Notes: a model not told the origin generated them from the letters alone. A stretch of 31,155 nucleotides of DNA from CAWUJT01 sp963922715 (GCA_963922715.1 CAWUJT010000013.1:1-31155), one strand, 5' to 3'; positions 15,709 through 24,416 are shown, numbered from the stretch's first letter. Program-made: numbers and translations.

Positions 15709-16563
15709 ATGCGAACCGTTTATGTGAATGGTGCCTATGTGCCAGAAGCAGAGGCAAACGTCTCGATTTTCGATCGCGGGTTCCTGTTTGCGGATGGGGT
15801 TTATGAGGTCACAAGTGTTCTCGGCGGCAAGCTGATTGATTTTCCGGGCCATGCTGCACGGCTCAAACGCTCTTTAACTGAGTTGGGCATGGCGGTGCCG
15901 CTGAGCGAGGCTGAACTTCTTGAGATCCACCAAGAGTTGGTCCGCATCAATGAAATTGACGATGGGTTGGTGTATTTGCAGATCACGCGTGGCGCTGCGG
16001 ATCGGGATTTTGCTTATCCGTCTAAAGATACACCACAAACCGTGGTGCTGTTCACGCAAACCAAACCAGGCCTGGCTTCCAGCATGCAGGCCGAAAAAGG
16101 GATTGCCGTGATCACGGTTCCAGATCAACGCTGGGGCCGGCGGGATATCAAAACGGTGCAGCTGCTTTATCCGTCGATGGCGAAGATGGCCGCCAAGGCC
16201 GCAGGCGCCGATGATGCCTGGATGGTCGAGGACGGCTTTGTGACCGAAGGCACCTCCAACAATGCCTATATCGTGAAAGATGGTGTGATCATCACCCGCC
16301 ATTTGGGGACGGAAATCCTACATGGGATCACCCGCGCTGCTGTGTTGCGGTTTGCCCGTGAAGCACAAATGAAAGTGGAAGAGCGCGCGTTCACAGTGGC
16401 AGAGGCACAAGGCGCAGAGGAAGCCTTCATCACCTCGGCATCAAGTTTTGTGATGCCCGTGGTGGCACTCGATGGAGCAGAGATTGGGACAGGCCAGCCT
16501 GGTCCTGTCGCTAAGCGATTAAGAGAGATTTACATCGAAGAAAGCCGTCAGTCGGCCCTGTAA
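15709..16563 (+). CDS. dat: D-amino-acid transaminase
   Basis: A 284-residue fold-type IV PLP enzyme. The cofactor lysine is in RRDIKTVQLL (Lys148), and the conserved VTEGTSNNAYIV follows (Glu180 contacts the PLP ring nitrogen). SIFDRGFLFADGVYE at about residues 19-33 and EILHGITRAAVL are also family features. The DIK-x3-LL pattern is closer to D-alanine aminotransferases than to IlvE. The likely reaction is D-alanine plus 2-oxoglutarate to pyruvate plus D-glutamate. The ATG at 15709 follows AGAGGAGA. The longer upstream frame overlaps the divergent dipeptidase and is not needed. Branched-chain or 4-amino-4-deoxychorismate activity cannot be excluded. Confidence 0.9.
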   Translation: MRTVYVNGAYVPEAEANVSIFDRGFLFADGVYEVTSVLGGKLIDFPGHAARLKRSLTELGMAVPLSEAELLEIHQELVRINEIDDGLVYLQITRGAADRDFAYPSKDTPQTVVLFTQTKPGLASSMQAEKGIAVITVPDQRWGRRDIKTVQLLYPSMAKMAAKAAGADDAWMVEDGFVTEGTSNNAYIVKDGVIITRHLGTEILHGITRAAVLRFAREAQMKVEERAFTVAEAQGAEEAFITSASSFVMPVVALDGAEIGTGQPGPVAKRLREIYIEESRQSAL

Positions 16564-16682
16564 GACCTTACACTCATTCTGTTAATGCGTCTGAACGGTA
16601 CAAGCGCGTTGGTTGCCGTAGACATACGAAAATCTCTGATATGCCTTGTCGTAGATCATTTCGGGCTTGTCTGTTTTGCCGC

Positions 16683-17015
16683 TTACTCTTTCCTACCGAC
16701 GTTTTCCGCAAAAGCCTGGGTGAATGCCGCTTGTTTCTCTGCGCTGGCCTCGGTCTGATAATTGGCCTTCCAGGCGTCCATCGTCATACCGTAAAAGATC
16801 TCTCGGGCTTGGGCTTTGTCGATGTCAACGCCTTTGGCAGTTGCGGCCTCTTGATACCAACGACTCAGGCAGTTGCGGCAAAAGCCCGCAAGGTTCATCA
16901 TATCAATATTTTGAACATCGGTGCGCTCTTCCATCAGATGCTGGCGCAGACGGCGGAAAGCGGCGGCTTCCAATTCGATTTGGGTTTGGGGGTCAATATC
17001 AGGCAGATTGGGCAT
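16683..17015 (-). CDS. DUF1244 family protein
   Basis: A 110-residue helical protein matching DUF1244: QIELEAAAFRRLRQHLMEERTDVQNIDMMNLAGFCRNCLSRWY, then REIFYGMTMDAWKANYQ. The FCRNCLSRWY stretch has a C-x2-C pair that is characteristic of the family. The function is unknown. The ATG at 17015 is preferred; a TTG in front of it would add one residue. The start lies inside the 3' end of the N-formylglutamate amidohydrolase gene (17-base overlap), so the two are translationally linked. Confidence 0.87.
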   Translation of the reverse strand: MPNLPDIDPQTQIELEAAAFRRLRQHLMEERTDVQNIDMMNLAGFCRNCLSRWYQEAATAKGVDIDKAQAREIFYGMTMDAWKANYQTEASAEKQAAFTQAFAENVGRKE

Positions 17016-17748
17016 CAATCGTCTCCAAGGCTGTGGTTAAATGCGGGATCAGCCGCTGCGCCCAGTGGGTTTGGTCGGCTGCGGTTGCGATCAGATCATT
17101 GCGCAGTTCGATAAGCGCATGGGTGCGCCCTGTTTGAACAGCATGGCGATCCATTGTGTCGCCGGGCAGATGGCCGCTGTAGGGTTTGTTGTCCCCGATT
17201 ACCACATCGGTCTCTGCCTCAAAAGAGTGTATCAGCGCCTCAGCGAACGCATTGGGGGGCGCGTATAAAACGCCTATGTGCCAAGGGCGCGGGGGACGCC
17301 CCGCCAACTGTGGCGTGAAGCTGTGTATTGAGATGAGAACAGCGGAAGCATGCGTCTTACTCAGATGGGCTAAGGCGTCATGGTAGGGCGTGTGATAAGT
17401 GTCAATCCGCCGCAGCCGTTCCTGTGGTGTGACAGATCGGTTACCAGGAATGATCGCGCCATCATAGAGTCGCATCAAAAGCGTTGGGTCATCTGCGCCA
17501 CGATTGGGATCAATCACCAAGCGGGAAAATCGCGATAAAATTGCAGGCGCATTCAAAGCTTTGGCGAGCGTCCGTGTCACACCCTCTGCGCCTGGGTCGA
17601 ACGCGATGTGGCGCGCCTGATCCACCGGCGACACCCCGAGCTGATCGAACTCGGGCGGAATGGCATTGGAGGCGTGATCGCAGACAAACAGCCACCGACT
17701 GTCGCTGTGGCCTGGTACGATCTCATAGGCGGGATGGTCATCACTCAT
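16999..17748 (-). CDS. N-formylglutamate amidohydrolase family protein
   Basis: A 249-residue member of the FGase family, which hydrolyses N-formylglutamate to formate and glutamate at the end of one histidine degradation route. Key segments are FVCDHASNAIPPEF (about residues 18-31), LSRFSRLVIDPNRGADDP (about 70-87), AVLISIHSFTP (about 135-145, with the family's SxHSF), and the late GRTHALIELRNDLI. The ATG at 17748 is chosen because the family starts shortly before the FVCDHAS motif. No hut genes are in this window, so the substrate may be another N-acyl amino acid. It precedes and overlaps the DUF1244 gene and is divergent from pyk. Confidence 0.87.
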   Translation of the reverse strand: MSDDHPAYEIVPGHSDSRWLFVCDHASNAIPPEFDQLGVSPVDQARHIAFDPGAEGVTRTLAKALNAPAILSRFSRLVIDPNRGADDPTLLMRLYDGAIIPGNRSVTPQERLRRIDTYHTPYHDALAHLSKTHASAVLISIHSFTPQLAGRPPRPWHIGVLYAPPNAFAEALIHSFEAETDVVIGDNKPYSGHLPGDTMDRHAVQTGRTHALIELRNDLIATAADQTHWAQRLIPHLTTALETIDAQSA

Positions 17749-17848
17749 AGGATGAAGATATAACGCGATCTTGTTTGAACTGCCAGTTGCCTCTTGGTAT
17801 TCTCTGGGCCATAGAATACCGCAAGAAACGCTCAAAAGGGGTTGGGGC

Positions 17849-19294
17849 ATGCGCCGACATCGCAAGGTTAAAATCGTCGCGACCTTGGGGCCGTCTTCTA
17901 ACGATTACGCCACCATCAAAGCACTGTTTGAGGCGGGTGCGGATGTCTTCCGCTTGAACATGAGCCATGGCGATCACGAGGAGATTCGCGCCCGTCATGC
18001 CATCATCCGCGACCTGGAGCGGGATATGGCCCGGCCGATTGGCATTTTGGCGGATTTGCAAGGCCCAAAACTACGCTGTGGGAGCTTCGCAAAGGGCTCT
18101 GAGGTGATTGAAGCAGGGGCCGCGTTTCGCTTTGATCTTGAGGAAACGTCCGGGGATCATACCCGCGTGCAGCTTCCCCATCCAGAAATTTTCAAAGCCC
18201 TGGAGCCCGGATCAACACTGCTTGTCAATGATGGGAAGCTGCGGCTTGAAGTGCAGACCTGTAGCTCTGAACATGCCGATTGCACAGTGATCACGGGCGG
18301 CACGATTTCCGACCGCAAAGGCGTGAACGTCCCAGATGTGACTTTACCGCTTGCCGCGTTATCGCCAAAAGACCGTAAGGACTTGGAGTTTGTCTGTGGC
18401 TTAGGCGTCGATTGGCTGGCCCTAAGCTTTGTCCAGCGCGCGGAAGATGTTGACGAGGCGCGCGGCCTGGCGACGGGCCGTGCAGCGATCCTGGCAAAGA
18501 TCGAAAAGCCCGCCGCCGTGTTGGCTTTTGACGACATTCTAGCTGTCTCCGATGGGATCATGGTGGCCCGCGGGGATTTAGGTGTTGAGCTTCCTGTACA
18601 AGATGTTCCACCTGTCCAAAAGCGCCTGGTGCGCAAATGCCGCGCGGCTGCCAAGCCGGTGATCGTGGCCACGCAAATGCTGGAGAGCATGATCGAAAGC
18701 CCAATGCCCACGCGCGCGGAAGTCTCGGACGTCGCCCAAGCGATCTATGAAGGCGCGGATGCCATCATGCTGAGCGCGGAGTCCGCTGCGGGACACTATC
18801 CGGTTGAGGCCGTGACCACGATGAACAATGTTGCGGTCTCTGTGGAAAGTGACCCGACCTATCAAGAGATTGTCGAGGCCTCCCGCCGGGCCAAGCGGGA
18901 AACCACCGCCGATGGGATCGTGGCCGCCGCCCGTGAGATTGCGGAAACAACCGACATTAAGCTGATCTGCTGTTTCACGCACTCGGGATCGACAGCTTTG
19001 AAGATTGCCCGTGAACGCCCCCGTGTGCCGATTATCGCGCTGACCCCGATGCAAAGCTCTGCCCGCCGTTTGTGTCTGACCTGGGGAACCCATTGTGTGA
19101 TCACCGGAGAGGTGGAGCGGTTTAAGCTCGCGGTTCTTTCGGCTGTGCGGGCCGCACTGGCCGCTGAATTTGTGGAGGCCGATGATACAATCGTCGTTAT
19201 GGCGGGTATTCCGTTCAACGTGCCCGGGACAACCAATATCCTGCGCATCGCGCCTTGTGATGAGGCGCTGATTTTCGCAGGTCCTGGGGATTAA
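17849..19294 (+). CDS. pyk: pyruvate kinase
   Basis: Cytoplasmic enzyme converting phosphoenolpyruvate and ADP to pyruvate and ATP. The 481-residue protein starts MRRHRKVKIVATLGPSS and has DVFRLNMSHGDHEE, LADLQGPKLRCG and NDGKLRLEVQ. The active-site block includes ILAKIEKPAAV (catalytic Lys), MVARGDLGVELP and ATQMLESMIESPMPTRAEVSDVA. A C-terminal allosteric domain is present. I chose the ATG at 17849 because homologues start there; the frame remains open 26 codons upstream. The stop lies only about five bases before the left end of an insertion sequence, so its natural terminator has been displaced or lost. Confidence 0.97.
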   Translation: MRRHRKVKIVATLGPSSNDYATIKALFEAGADVFRLNMSHGDHEEIRARHAIIRDLERDMARPIGILADLQGPKLRCGSFAKGSEVIEAGAAFRFDLEETSGDHTRVQLPHPEIFKALEPGSTLLVNDGKLRLEVQTCSSEHADCTVITGGTISDRKGVNVPDVTLPLAALSPKDRKDLEFVCGLGVDWLALSFVQRAEDVDEARGLATGRAAILAKIEKPAAVLAFDDILAVSDGIMVARGDLGVELPVQDVPPVQKRLVRKCRAAAKPVIVATQMLESMIESPMPTRAEVSDVAQAIYEGADAIMLSAESAAGHYPVEAVTTMNNVAVSVESDPTYQEIVEASRRAKRETTADGIVAAAREIAETTDIKLICCFTHSGSTALKIARERPRVPIIALTPMQSSARRLCLTWGTHCVITGEVERFKLAVLSAVRAALAAEFVEADDTIVVMAGIPFNVPGTTNILRIAPCDEALIFAGPGD

Positions 19295-19316
19295 AGTTTG
19301 GGGCTGTCTCAAATAA

Positions 19317-19979
19317 CTATTGTAGATATTGTTTAACCCATTGGTTCAATTTCTTTAATTGGTCCTTTGGGTCGTTGTTATTGAAACGCCACTCACATTC
19401 CTTCAAAAATAGTGCAAAATGTTCCTTTGGAACACCATTCAATTTGCGCATATGACGCTTCGCTTGATTCCAGAAATTCTCAATGCCATTGATATGATTG
19501 TGCTTGTCCGCGAAGAGCACTGAATGATTGATGCGATAGTGTTTGAAGTCAGATACATCAAGCGCATTATAGCCACGCCATGTGTCGGTATAGACGATTG
19601 AATCGGGCACGACCTTGCGCTCAATAATAGGGCAGAGGCTAGCTGAGGCGGCGTCTGGGATAATCTTGGTGTAGATCTTGCCTCCCCGCTTCAAAAGCCT
19701 AAAAACAGGGATTTTACCGCCTGCACCACGTCCTCGTTTGCCCTTGCGCTTGCCCCCGAAATAACTTTCATCCACCTCAATATCGCCGCAGAAAACACTA
19801 TCTGCCTCTTGCTCAAGTTCGTAGTGAATAATCGCGCGCAGGCGGTGAAAATAGAAGGCTACAGTTTTGCGATTGACGTCACATAAAACTGCCGCAGTTC
19901 GTGCTATCGTGCCAGCTACAAAATGCGCAATCAAATGACGTTGTATCGACTTACTCAAACGGCTTCTTTGCATGCCCAT
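19317..19979 (-). CDS. IS1595-family transposase
   Basis: A 220-residue DDE-type transposase. The N-terminus has a helix-turn-helix (SIQRHLIAHFVAGTIARTAAVLCDVNRKTVAFYF). The catalytic core has DIEVDESYFGGKRKGKRGRG (Asp70), SIVYTDTWRGYNAL (Asp132) and HINGIENFWNQAKRHM (Glu167), typical of the IS1595 family. The frame is intact and of normal length for the short IS1595 subgroup lacking an N-terminal zinc ribbon, so it may still be active. A nine-base-pair hairpin ends one base before the ATG at 19979, and no clear ribosome site is visible; a second ATG at 19973 is possible. Confidence 0.93.
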   Translation of the reverse strand: MGMQRSRLSKSIQRHLIAHFVAGTIARTAAVLCDVNRKTVAFYFHRLRAIIHYELEQEADSVFCGDIEVDESYFGGKRKGKRGRGAGGKIPVFRLLKRGGKIYTKIIPDAASASLCPIIERKVVPDSIVYTDTWRGYNALDVSDFKHYRINHSVLFADKHNHINGIENFWNQAKRHMRKLNGVPKEHFALFLKECEWRFNNNDPKDQLKKLNQWVKQYLQ

Positions 19980-19980
19980 A

Positions 19981-20006
19981 CGGATAACCCGTATTCAGGT
20001 TATCCG
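19981..20006 (-). promoter_or_regulatory. hairpin next to the transposase start codon
   Basis: CGGATAACC (19981-19989) and GGTTATCCG (19998-20006) are perfect inverted repeats with an 8-base loop. On the transposase message the stem ends one base before the AUG at 19979, so it would cover the ribosome-binding region and could limit transposase translation. Protection from read-through transcripts is a known strategy in other IS families; here it is inference. Confidence 0.5.
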
Positions 20007-20113
20007 GGAAAACCCCTAAAATAATTCAATCTAAATTTCGGACTGAGACACAACCGAGCGATGTGACAATTCATCCCTTCGCTATCTGTCGAATGTTGCC
20101 TAAATAAAGTACA

Positions 20114-21307
20114 ATGGAAAACGAAGATTATGATATTGTGGTGTCAGGGGGCGGGCTGGCCGGTTTGTCGGCCTGTGCTGTATTCGCCCACAGTGGCTTT
20201 GCGGTTTGTTGTGTCGACCCTGCCTTGAGCCTCGACACAGACAATCACATTAAAGATGACACACGCACCACGGCGATCTTACACCCTGGCCAAAAGCTTT
20301 TGGAAGATGCCGAAGTCTGGAAACGTATGGCGCCCCACGCAGCGCCGCTGAACACCATGCGGATCGTGGATATATCCGGTCCAACCTCCTTGATGCGCGA
20401 TTTTAACAGCACCGATGTTAGCGCGCATCCCTTTGGTTGGAATGTACCAAACCGAGTTTTGCGCCAGGAATTGATCGCACATTTAAGCGAACTGGCAAAT
20501 GTCGACCTTCGAACCAATGTTGCGGTCAGCCACATCCAAACTCGCGAAACAGAGGCACGGATAAAGCTGTCTAACGGCAGTCGCTTGCGCACACGCCTTG
20601 TGGTGGCTGCGGATGGTCGGGACAGTGTGTTACGGACACAAGCGGGCATTTCTGTGCAGACCACCCGCTTTGGGCAAAAGGCCCTTGCCTTTGCGGTGAC
20701 CCATGAAATTCCTCATAACAACATCTCCACTGAAATCCATCTTTCAGGTGGGCCGTTTACCCTTGTTCCCCTTCCCGATCTCGAAGCTCAGCCATGCTCT
20801 GCCGTTGTTTGGATGGACGATGGCACGGAAACCATGCGCAGGTACGCGCTGGACCCTGCGGCGTTTGAAACAGAAATGACCGCGCGTTCTGGGAACATTT
20901 TAGGGCCTTTGAAACTCGTCAATACAAGAACCGTTTGGCCGATTATTGCCCAGATCGCTCAACGTTTCAGTGCAGAGCGTCTGGCCCTTGTTGCCGAAGC
21001 CGCCCATGTCGTGCCCCCAATCGGGGCACAAGGCTTGAATATGAGCCTGAAAGACATTCAGGTTTTGCACAATCTTATGGCAACAAAACCCGAAGACATT
21101 GGTGATGCTGATATGCTCCAACGGTATCATCGCATGCGCTGGCCCGATGTTCAGGCCAGAGTCACTGGGGTCACTATGCTGAACAAAACAAGCCAATTCA
21201 ATCTGCCTTTGACACAAAGGATCCGTGCGGCGGGCATTGGAATGCTCCATGACATCGCGCCTTTGCGCAAAACAGCGATGAAACTTGGACTTGGCGCGCA
21301 GGATTAA
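20114..21307 (+). CDS. ubiH: UbiH/UbiF-family FAD-dependent hydroxylase
   Basis: A 397-residue class A flavin monooxygenase of the ubiquinone-biosynthesis type, which hydroxylates the polyprenyl aromatic ring at the membrane. Motifs are the N-terminal IVVSGGGLAGLSACAVFAHSG (about residues 9-29), the DG motif VVAADGRDSVLRTQAGI (about 161-177), and the second FAD motif, here VAEAAHVVPPIGAQGLNMSLKDI where most family members have GDAAH. Which ring position it hydroxylates cannot be decided. The IS element lies upstream, so part of the native promoter region may be altered. Its stop shares bases with the stop of the convergent aminotransferase gene. Confidence 0.88.
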   Translation: MENEDYDIVVSGGGLAGLSACAVFAHSGFAVCCVDPALSLDTDNHIKDDTRTTAILHPGQKLLEDAEVWKRMAPHAAPLNTMRIVDISGPTSLMRDFNSTDVSAHPFGWNVPNRVLRQELIAHLSELANVDLRTNVAVSHIQTRETEARIKLSNGSRLRTRLVVAADGRDSVLRTQAGISVQTTRFGQKALAFAVTHEIPHNNISTEIHLSGGPFTLVPLPDLEAQPCSAVVWMDDGTETMRRYALDPAAFETEMTARSGNILGPLKLVNTRTVWPIIAQIAQRFSAERLALVAEAAHVVPPIGAQGLNMSLKDIQVLHNLMATKPEDIGDADMLQRYHRMRWPDVQARVTGVTMLNKTSQFNLPLTQRIRAAGIGMLHDIAPLRKTAMKLGLGAQD

Positions 21308-22440
21308 GCAGCAGGAATAACTTTATCAATCACGCGTTCTAGCCGATTTAACGTGCCAGGCACATCATACAGTTTGTCGAGACCGAAAAGCCCAATACGA
21401 AAGGTCGAGAACCCCTCTGGCTCATCACATTCCAGCGGCACGCCAGCGGCGATTTGAGTGCCCTGGGCCACAAAAGCCGCCCCAGATTTAATCATGGGAT
21501 CATCGGTATAGCTGACCACAACGCCTGGGGCCTCATACCCGGGGGCGGCAACAGAGTGCACCCCACGTGCAGACAACATGTCGCGGACAGACTGCCCAAG
21601 CTCCCACTGAGCCTCTTTAAGTGCAGCAAAGCCATAGTCACGCGTCTCCCGCATCACATCCCGAAACCCCCGCAAAGCATCCGTGGGCATGGTGGCATGA
21701 TAGGCATGCCCGCCCGCTTCATAGGTTTCCATAATCGCAAGCCATTTGCCGAGGTCGATGGCGAAACTGTCGGATTTTGTAGCCTTCACCCGTGCCAGCC
21801 CGCGCTCAGACAGCATCACAATCCCCGCACAGGGGGAAGATGACCATCCCTTTTGCGGCGCAGAGATCAAGACGTCGACCCCTGTCTGGGCCATGTCAAC
21901 CCAAATGCAGCCCGAGGCGATACAATCAAGCACCATCAGCGCCCCGACATCATGGGCCGCCTGCGCCAAGGCCGAGACATAGGTATCCGGCAAAATCACA
22001 CCTGCCGATGTCTCAACATGGGGCGCGAACACAAGATCGGGCTTCAGCGCATAAATTTTTGCCGTCACTTCTTCAATGGGCGCGGGCGCAAATGGGGCCT
22101 GTGCTGCATTACCTTGTCGGCGGGCCTTTATAACATCGACATCTGATGTGAAATGGCCGGCATCGAAGATTTGCGACCACCTATAGGAAAACCATCCATT
22201 GCGTACCACCAACGCCTTTGCGTCTTGTCCCAGCTGACGCGCGACAGCCTCCATGGCGAACGTGCCGCCACCAGGAACAAGGGCCACAGCCTCGGCGGCA
22301 TAGACTTCTTTCAGCATCGCTGAAATATCCCGCATGACCTGTTGAAAAGCCTGCGACATGGAATTCAAGGATCGGTCTGTGAACACAACCGAGAACTCTT
22401 CCAAGCCCTTAGGATCAACCGAGTTGAGCAAAGCCGCCAT
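21304..22440 (-). CDS. class V aminotransferase (alanine/serine-glyoxylate type)
   Basis: A 378-residue fold-type I PLP enzyme. PGGGTFAMEAVARQL (about residues 56-70) and FAPHVETSAGVILP (about 138-151) are typical of alanine-glyoxylate / serine-glyoxylate aminotransferases. LMVLDCIASGCIWVDM supplies the PLP aspartate (Asp172), and the Schiff-base lysine is in SAPQKGWSSSP (Lys197). The ATG at 22440 follows AGAGGG; the longer frame runs into the ilvC leader and is unlikely. The exact amino donor is uncertain. The gene is divergent from ilvC and convergent with ubiH, with overlapping TAA stops. Confidence 0.87.
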   Translation of the reverse strand: MAALLNSVDPKGLEEFSVVFTDRSLNSMSQAFQQVMRDISAMLKEVYAAEAVALVPGGGTFAMEAVARQLGQDAKALVVRNGWFSYRWSQIFDAGHFTSDVDVIKARRQGNAAQAPFAPAPIEEVTAKIYALKPDLVFAPHVETSAGVILPDTYVSALAQAAHDVGALMVLDCIASGCIWVDMAQTGVDVLISAPQKGWSSSPCAGIVMLSERGLARVKATKSDSFAIDLGKWLAIMETYEAGGHAYHATMPTDALRGFRDVMRETRDYGFAALKEAQWELGQSVRDMLSARGVHSVAAPGYEAPGVVVSYTDDPMIKSGAAFVAQGTQIAAGVPLECDEPEGFSTFRIGLFGLDKLYDVPGTLNRLERVIDKVIPAA

Positions 22441-22628
22441 AATACCCTCTTTGTTTCTTTCGCGAAGCCATATCGCGTGTCTTGCACAGGCGCAAAGTCT
22501 ATCTTGGTATACAATCATAACGCGGCTAGACTGAAGAACCTGAAATAAGCGCATAAATTTGCAAAACATCTCTCGCCACCGCCGCAGAGCTCTGCCAAAA
22601 AGGCCCGACAGATAGAAGGAGAAGAAAG

Positions 22629-23651
22629 ATGCGCGTTTACTATGACCGAGACTGCGATACCAATCTGATAAAGGACATGAAAGTGGCGATCCTGGGCTAT
22701 GGCAGCCAAGGACATGCGCATGCCTTGAACCTGCGCGACTCAGGGGCGCGGAACGTTGTGGTGGCGTTGCGCGACGGCTCCCCCTCCGCAAAGAAAGCCG
22801 AAGGGGAAGGTCTGCACGTTATGGGCATTGCCGAGGCCGCAGCCTGGTGTGACGTGATTATGTTCACAATGCCAGATGAGCTTCAGGCCGCAACCTACAA
22901 GGCGCATGTGCATGACAACCTCAAAGACGGGGCGGCGGTGGCCTTTGCCCATGGGCTCAATGTGCATTTTGGCTTGATTGAGCCAAAGCCCGGTGTCGAT
23001 GTGATTATGATGGCCCCCAAAGGCCCTGGCCACACCGTGCGCGCGGAATATCTGAAAGGCGGCGGCGTGCCGTGCCTGGTTGCGGTCAACAACGATGCCA
23101 GCGGGCGCGCCCTTGAGATTGGCCTGAGCTACTGTTCCGCCATCGGTGGCGGGCGGTCCGGGATCATTGAGACAAATTTCCGCGAGGAATGTGAGACGGA
23201 CCTCTTTGGCGAACAAGCCGTTCTGTGTGGGGGATTGGTGGAATTGATCCGAATGGGTTTTGAAACCTTGGTGGAGGCGGGGTACGCCCCCGAGATGGCC
23301 TATTTCGAATGCCTGCATGAGGTCAAATTGATCGTGGATTTGATCTATGAGGGCGGTATTGCCAACATGAACTACTCCATCTCAAACACCGCTGAATATG
23401 GGGAATATGTGTCTGGGCCGCGCGTTTTGCCCTATGAGGAGACAAAGGCGCGGATGAAAGCCATCTTGACCGATATTCAAACCGGGAAATTCGTGCGCGA
23501 TTTCATGGCTGAGAATGCGGTGGGCCAGCCCTTTTTCAAAGGCACCCGCCGGATCAACGATGTCCATCAGATCGAAGAAACCGGGGAAAAGTTGCGGGCG
23601 ATGATGCCGTGGATTTCTGCGGGCAAAATGGTCGACAAAGCGAAGAATTGA
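22629..23651 (+). CDS. ilvC: ketol-acid reductoisomerase
   Basis: Class I KARI, the second step of valine and isoleucine synthesis (acetolactate isomerisation and NADPH reduction). The 340-residue protein has VAILGYGSQGHAHALNLRDSG (about residues 19-39), the NADPH-discriminating loop LRDGSPSAKKAEGEG, MMAPKGPGHTVR, and the metal-binding FGEQAVLCGGLVELI and YFECLHEVKLIVDLIYEGG segments. All key motifs are present at normal length. A strong AGAAGGAGAAG site precedes the ATG. It is a single-gene unit here; ilvIH is not nearby. It ends five bases before the convergent ArsR-type gene. Confidence 0.98.
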   Translation: MRVYYDRDCDTNLIKDMKVAILGYGSQGHAHALNLRDSGARNVVVALRDGSPSAKKAEGEGLHVMGIAEAAAWCDVIMFTMPDELQAATYKAHVHDNLKDGAAVAFAHGLNVHFGLIEPKPGVDVIMMAPKGPGHTVRAEYLKGGGVPCLVAVNNDASGRALEIGLSYCSAIGGGRSGIIETNFREECETDLFGEQAVLCGGLVELIRMGFETLVEAGYAPEMAYFECLHEVKLIVDLIYEGGIANMNYSISNTAEYGEYVSGPRVLPYEETKARMKAILTDIQTGKFVRDFMAENAVGQPFFKGTRRINDVHQIEETGEKLRAMMPWISAGKMVDKAKN

Positions 23652-23656
23652 CCGTT

Positions 23657-24343
23657 TCACTCCGCTGGAAACGCTTGGGCAAACGCGCGGTCTCCAGGCG
23701 GCGAAAACGTCAGGACACGACTGCGGGTGTCCTGACGGACCCATCCGAGCACCTGCATCCGGGACAGAAGCGCGCGGCCCAAACCTCCCGCCAGATGACT
23801 GCGCCGTTCTGACCAATCAAGGCAGGTGCGACAAAGGGGCGCCCGCGCCTGTTTTAGGTGCAAGACATCAATGCCGAACGCCGTCATAAAGGCAGCGCCG
23901 GATTCTGTCAGCTCTAAGGTGTCATCGGCGGTTTCCACCAAAACCCCCTTACGCAACAACGCACGATAGAGTTGTACCCCCTTCTGCCCTGCAAGGTGAT
24001 TGTAACACACCCGCGCATGACGCATCAGCGGGTCTTTGGGGCCCGGCCTGCTGCGGTTTAAACCGCGGCCAACGGCCAGGCCCATAAGCGCCTCTAATAC
24101 CAGGGCCACATCTTCACCGGCAAGTTGCACATATTTATGCCGCCCCTGCTTGCGGTGCTGGATCAGCCCAGACTCTGCCAGCTTGGCCAAATGACCGCTC
24201 GCCGTGGGCAAGGTAACGCCCGCTTCTTGCGCAAGTTCAGAAGCTGTCAAGGCCTGACCATCCATCAAAGCCGTCAGCATGTTGGCCCGCGCAGGATCCC
24301 CGATCAGGGCCGCCAAACGCGAAATATCAGGACGTTCTTTCAT
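23657..24343 (-). CDS. ArsR-type winged-helix transcriptional regulator
   Basis: A 228-residue regulator. The N-terminal 90 residues are an ArsR-type winged helix (LAALIGDPARANMLTALMDGQALTASELAQEAGVTLPTASGHLAKLAESGLIQHRKQGRHKYVQL). A longer C-terminal domain contains ARAPLCRTCLDWSERRSHLAGGLGRALL, with a C-x2-C pair that could bind metal or sense redox state; the ligand is unknown. The ATG at 24343 is chosen because the frame upstream runs into the divergent NIPSNAP gene. The 73-base gap between the two starts (24344-24416) is the natural operator location. TTTG and CAAA half-sites lie near 24346-24361 but are weak evidence. Confidence 0.87.
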   Translation of the reverse strand: MKERPDISRLAALIGDPARANMLTALMDGQALTASELAQEAGVTLPTASGHLAKLAESGLIQHRKQGRHKYVQLAGEDVALVLEALMGLAVGRGLNRSRPGPKDPLMRHARVCYNHLAGQKGVQLYRALLRKGVLVETADDTLELTESGAAFMTAFGIDVLHLKQARAPLCRTCLDWSERRSHLAGGLGRALLSRMQVLGWVRQDTRSRVLTFSPPGDRAFAQAFPAE

Positions 24344-24416
24344 AGTTTGATTAGCACCAAAGCATTCATGCCTGTCAACGGGTATTCTGCAGACCTCATC
24401 ACAAGGGGAACTAAAC

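Larger units (their letters stand above)
19300..20055. mobile_element. IS1595-family insertion sequence
   Basis: An element of about 756 bases. The inferred ends share an inverted TGTCTCA core (19305-19311 and, inverted, 20044-20050) and outer GG; three bases between them differ, so the terminal repeats are short and imperfect. One transposase gene fills most of it. No 8-base direct repeat is visible at the flanks (19292-19299 versus 20056-20063), suggesting an old insertion, an altered flank, or misplaced ends. It lies between pyk and the ubiH-type gene. Confidence 0.75.

Noticed and set aside
20990..21035. AEAAH in place of GDAAH in the UbiH-type hydroxylase as a sign of inactivity
   Set aside because: The rest of the motif (VVPPIGAQGLN) is intact and, from memory, the variant occurs in other Rhodobacterales UbiH-type proteins.
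22482..22515. Possible ilvC promoter (TTGCAC ... TATACA)
   Set aside because: The spacer of 20 bases is too long for a confident sigma-70 promoter call.
22441..22791. N-terminal extension of the class V aminotransferase into the ilvC leader
   Set aside because: It overlaps the ilvC start on the other strand, is Arg-rich with no family similarity, and the ATG at 22440 has a good ribosome site.
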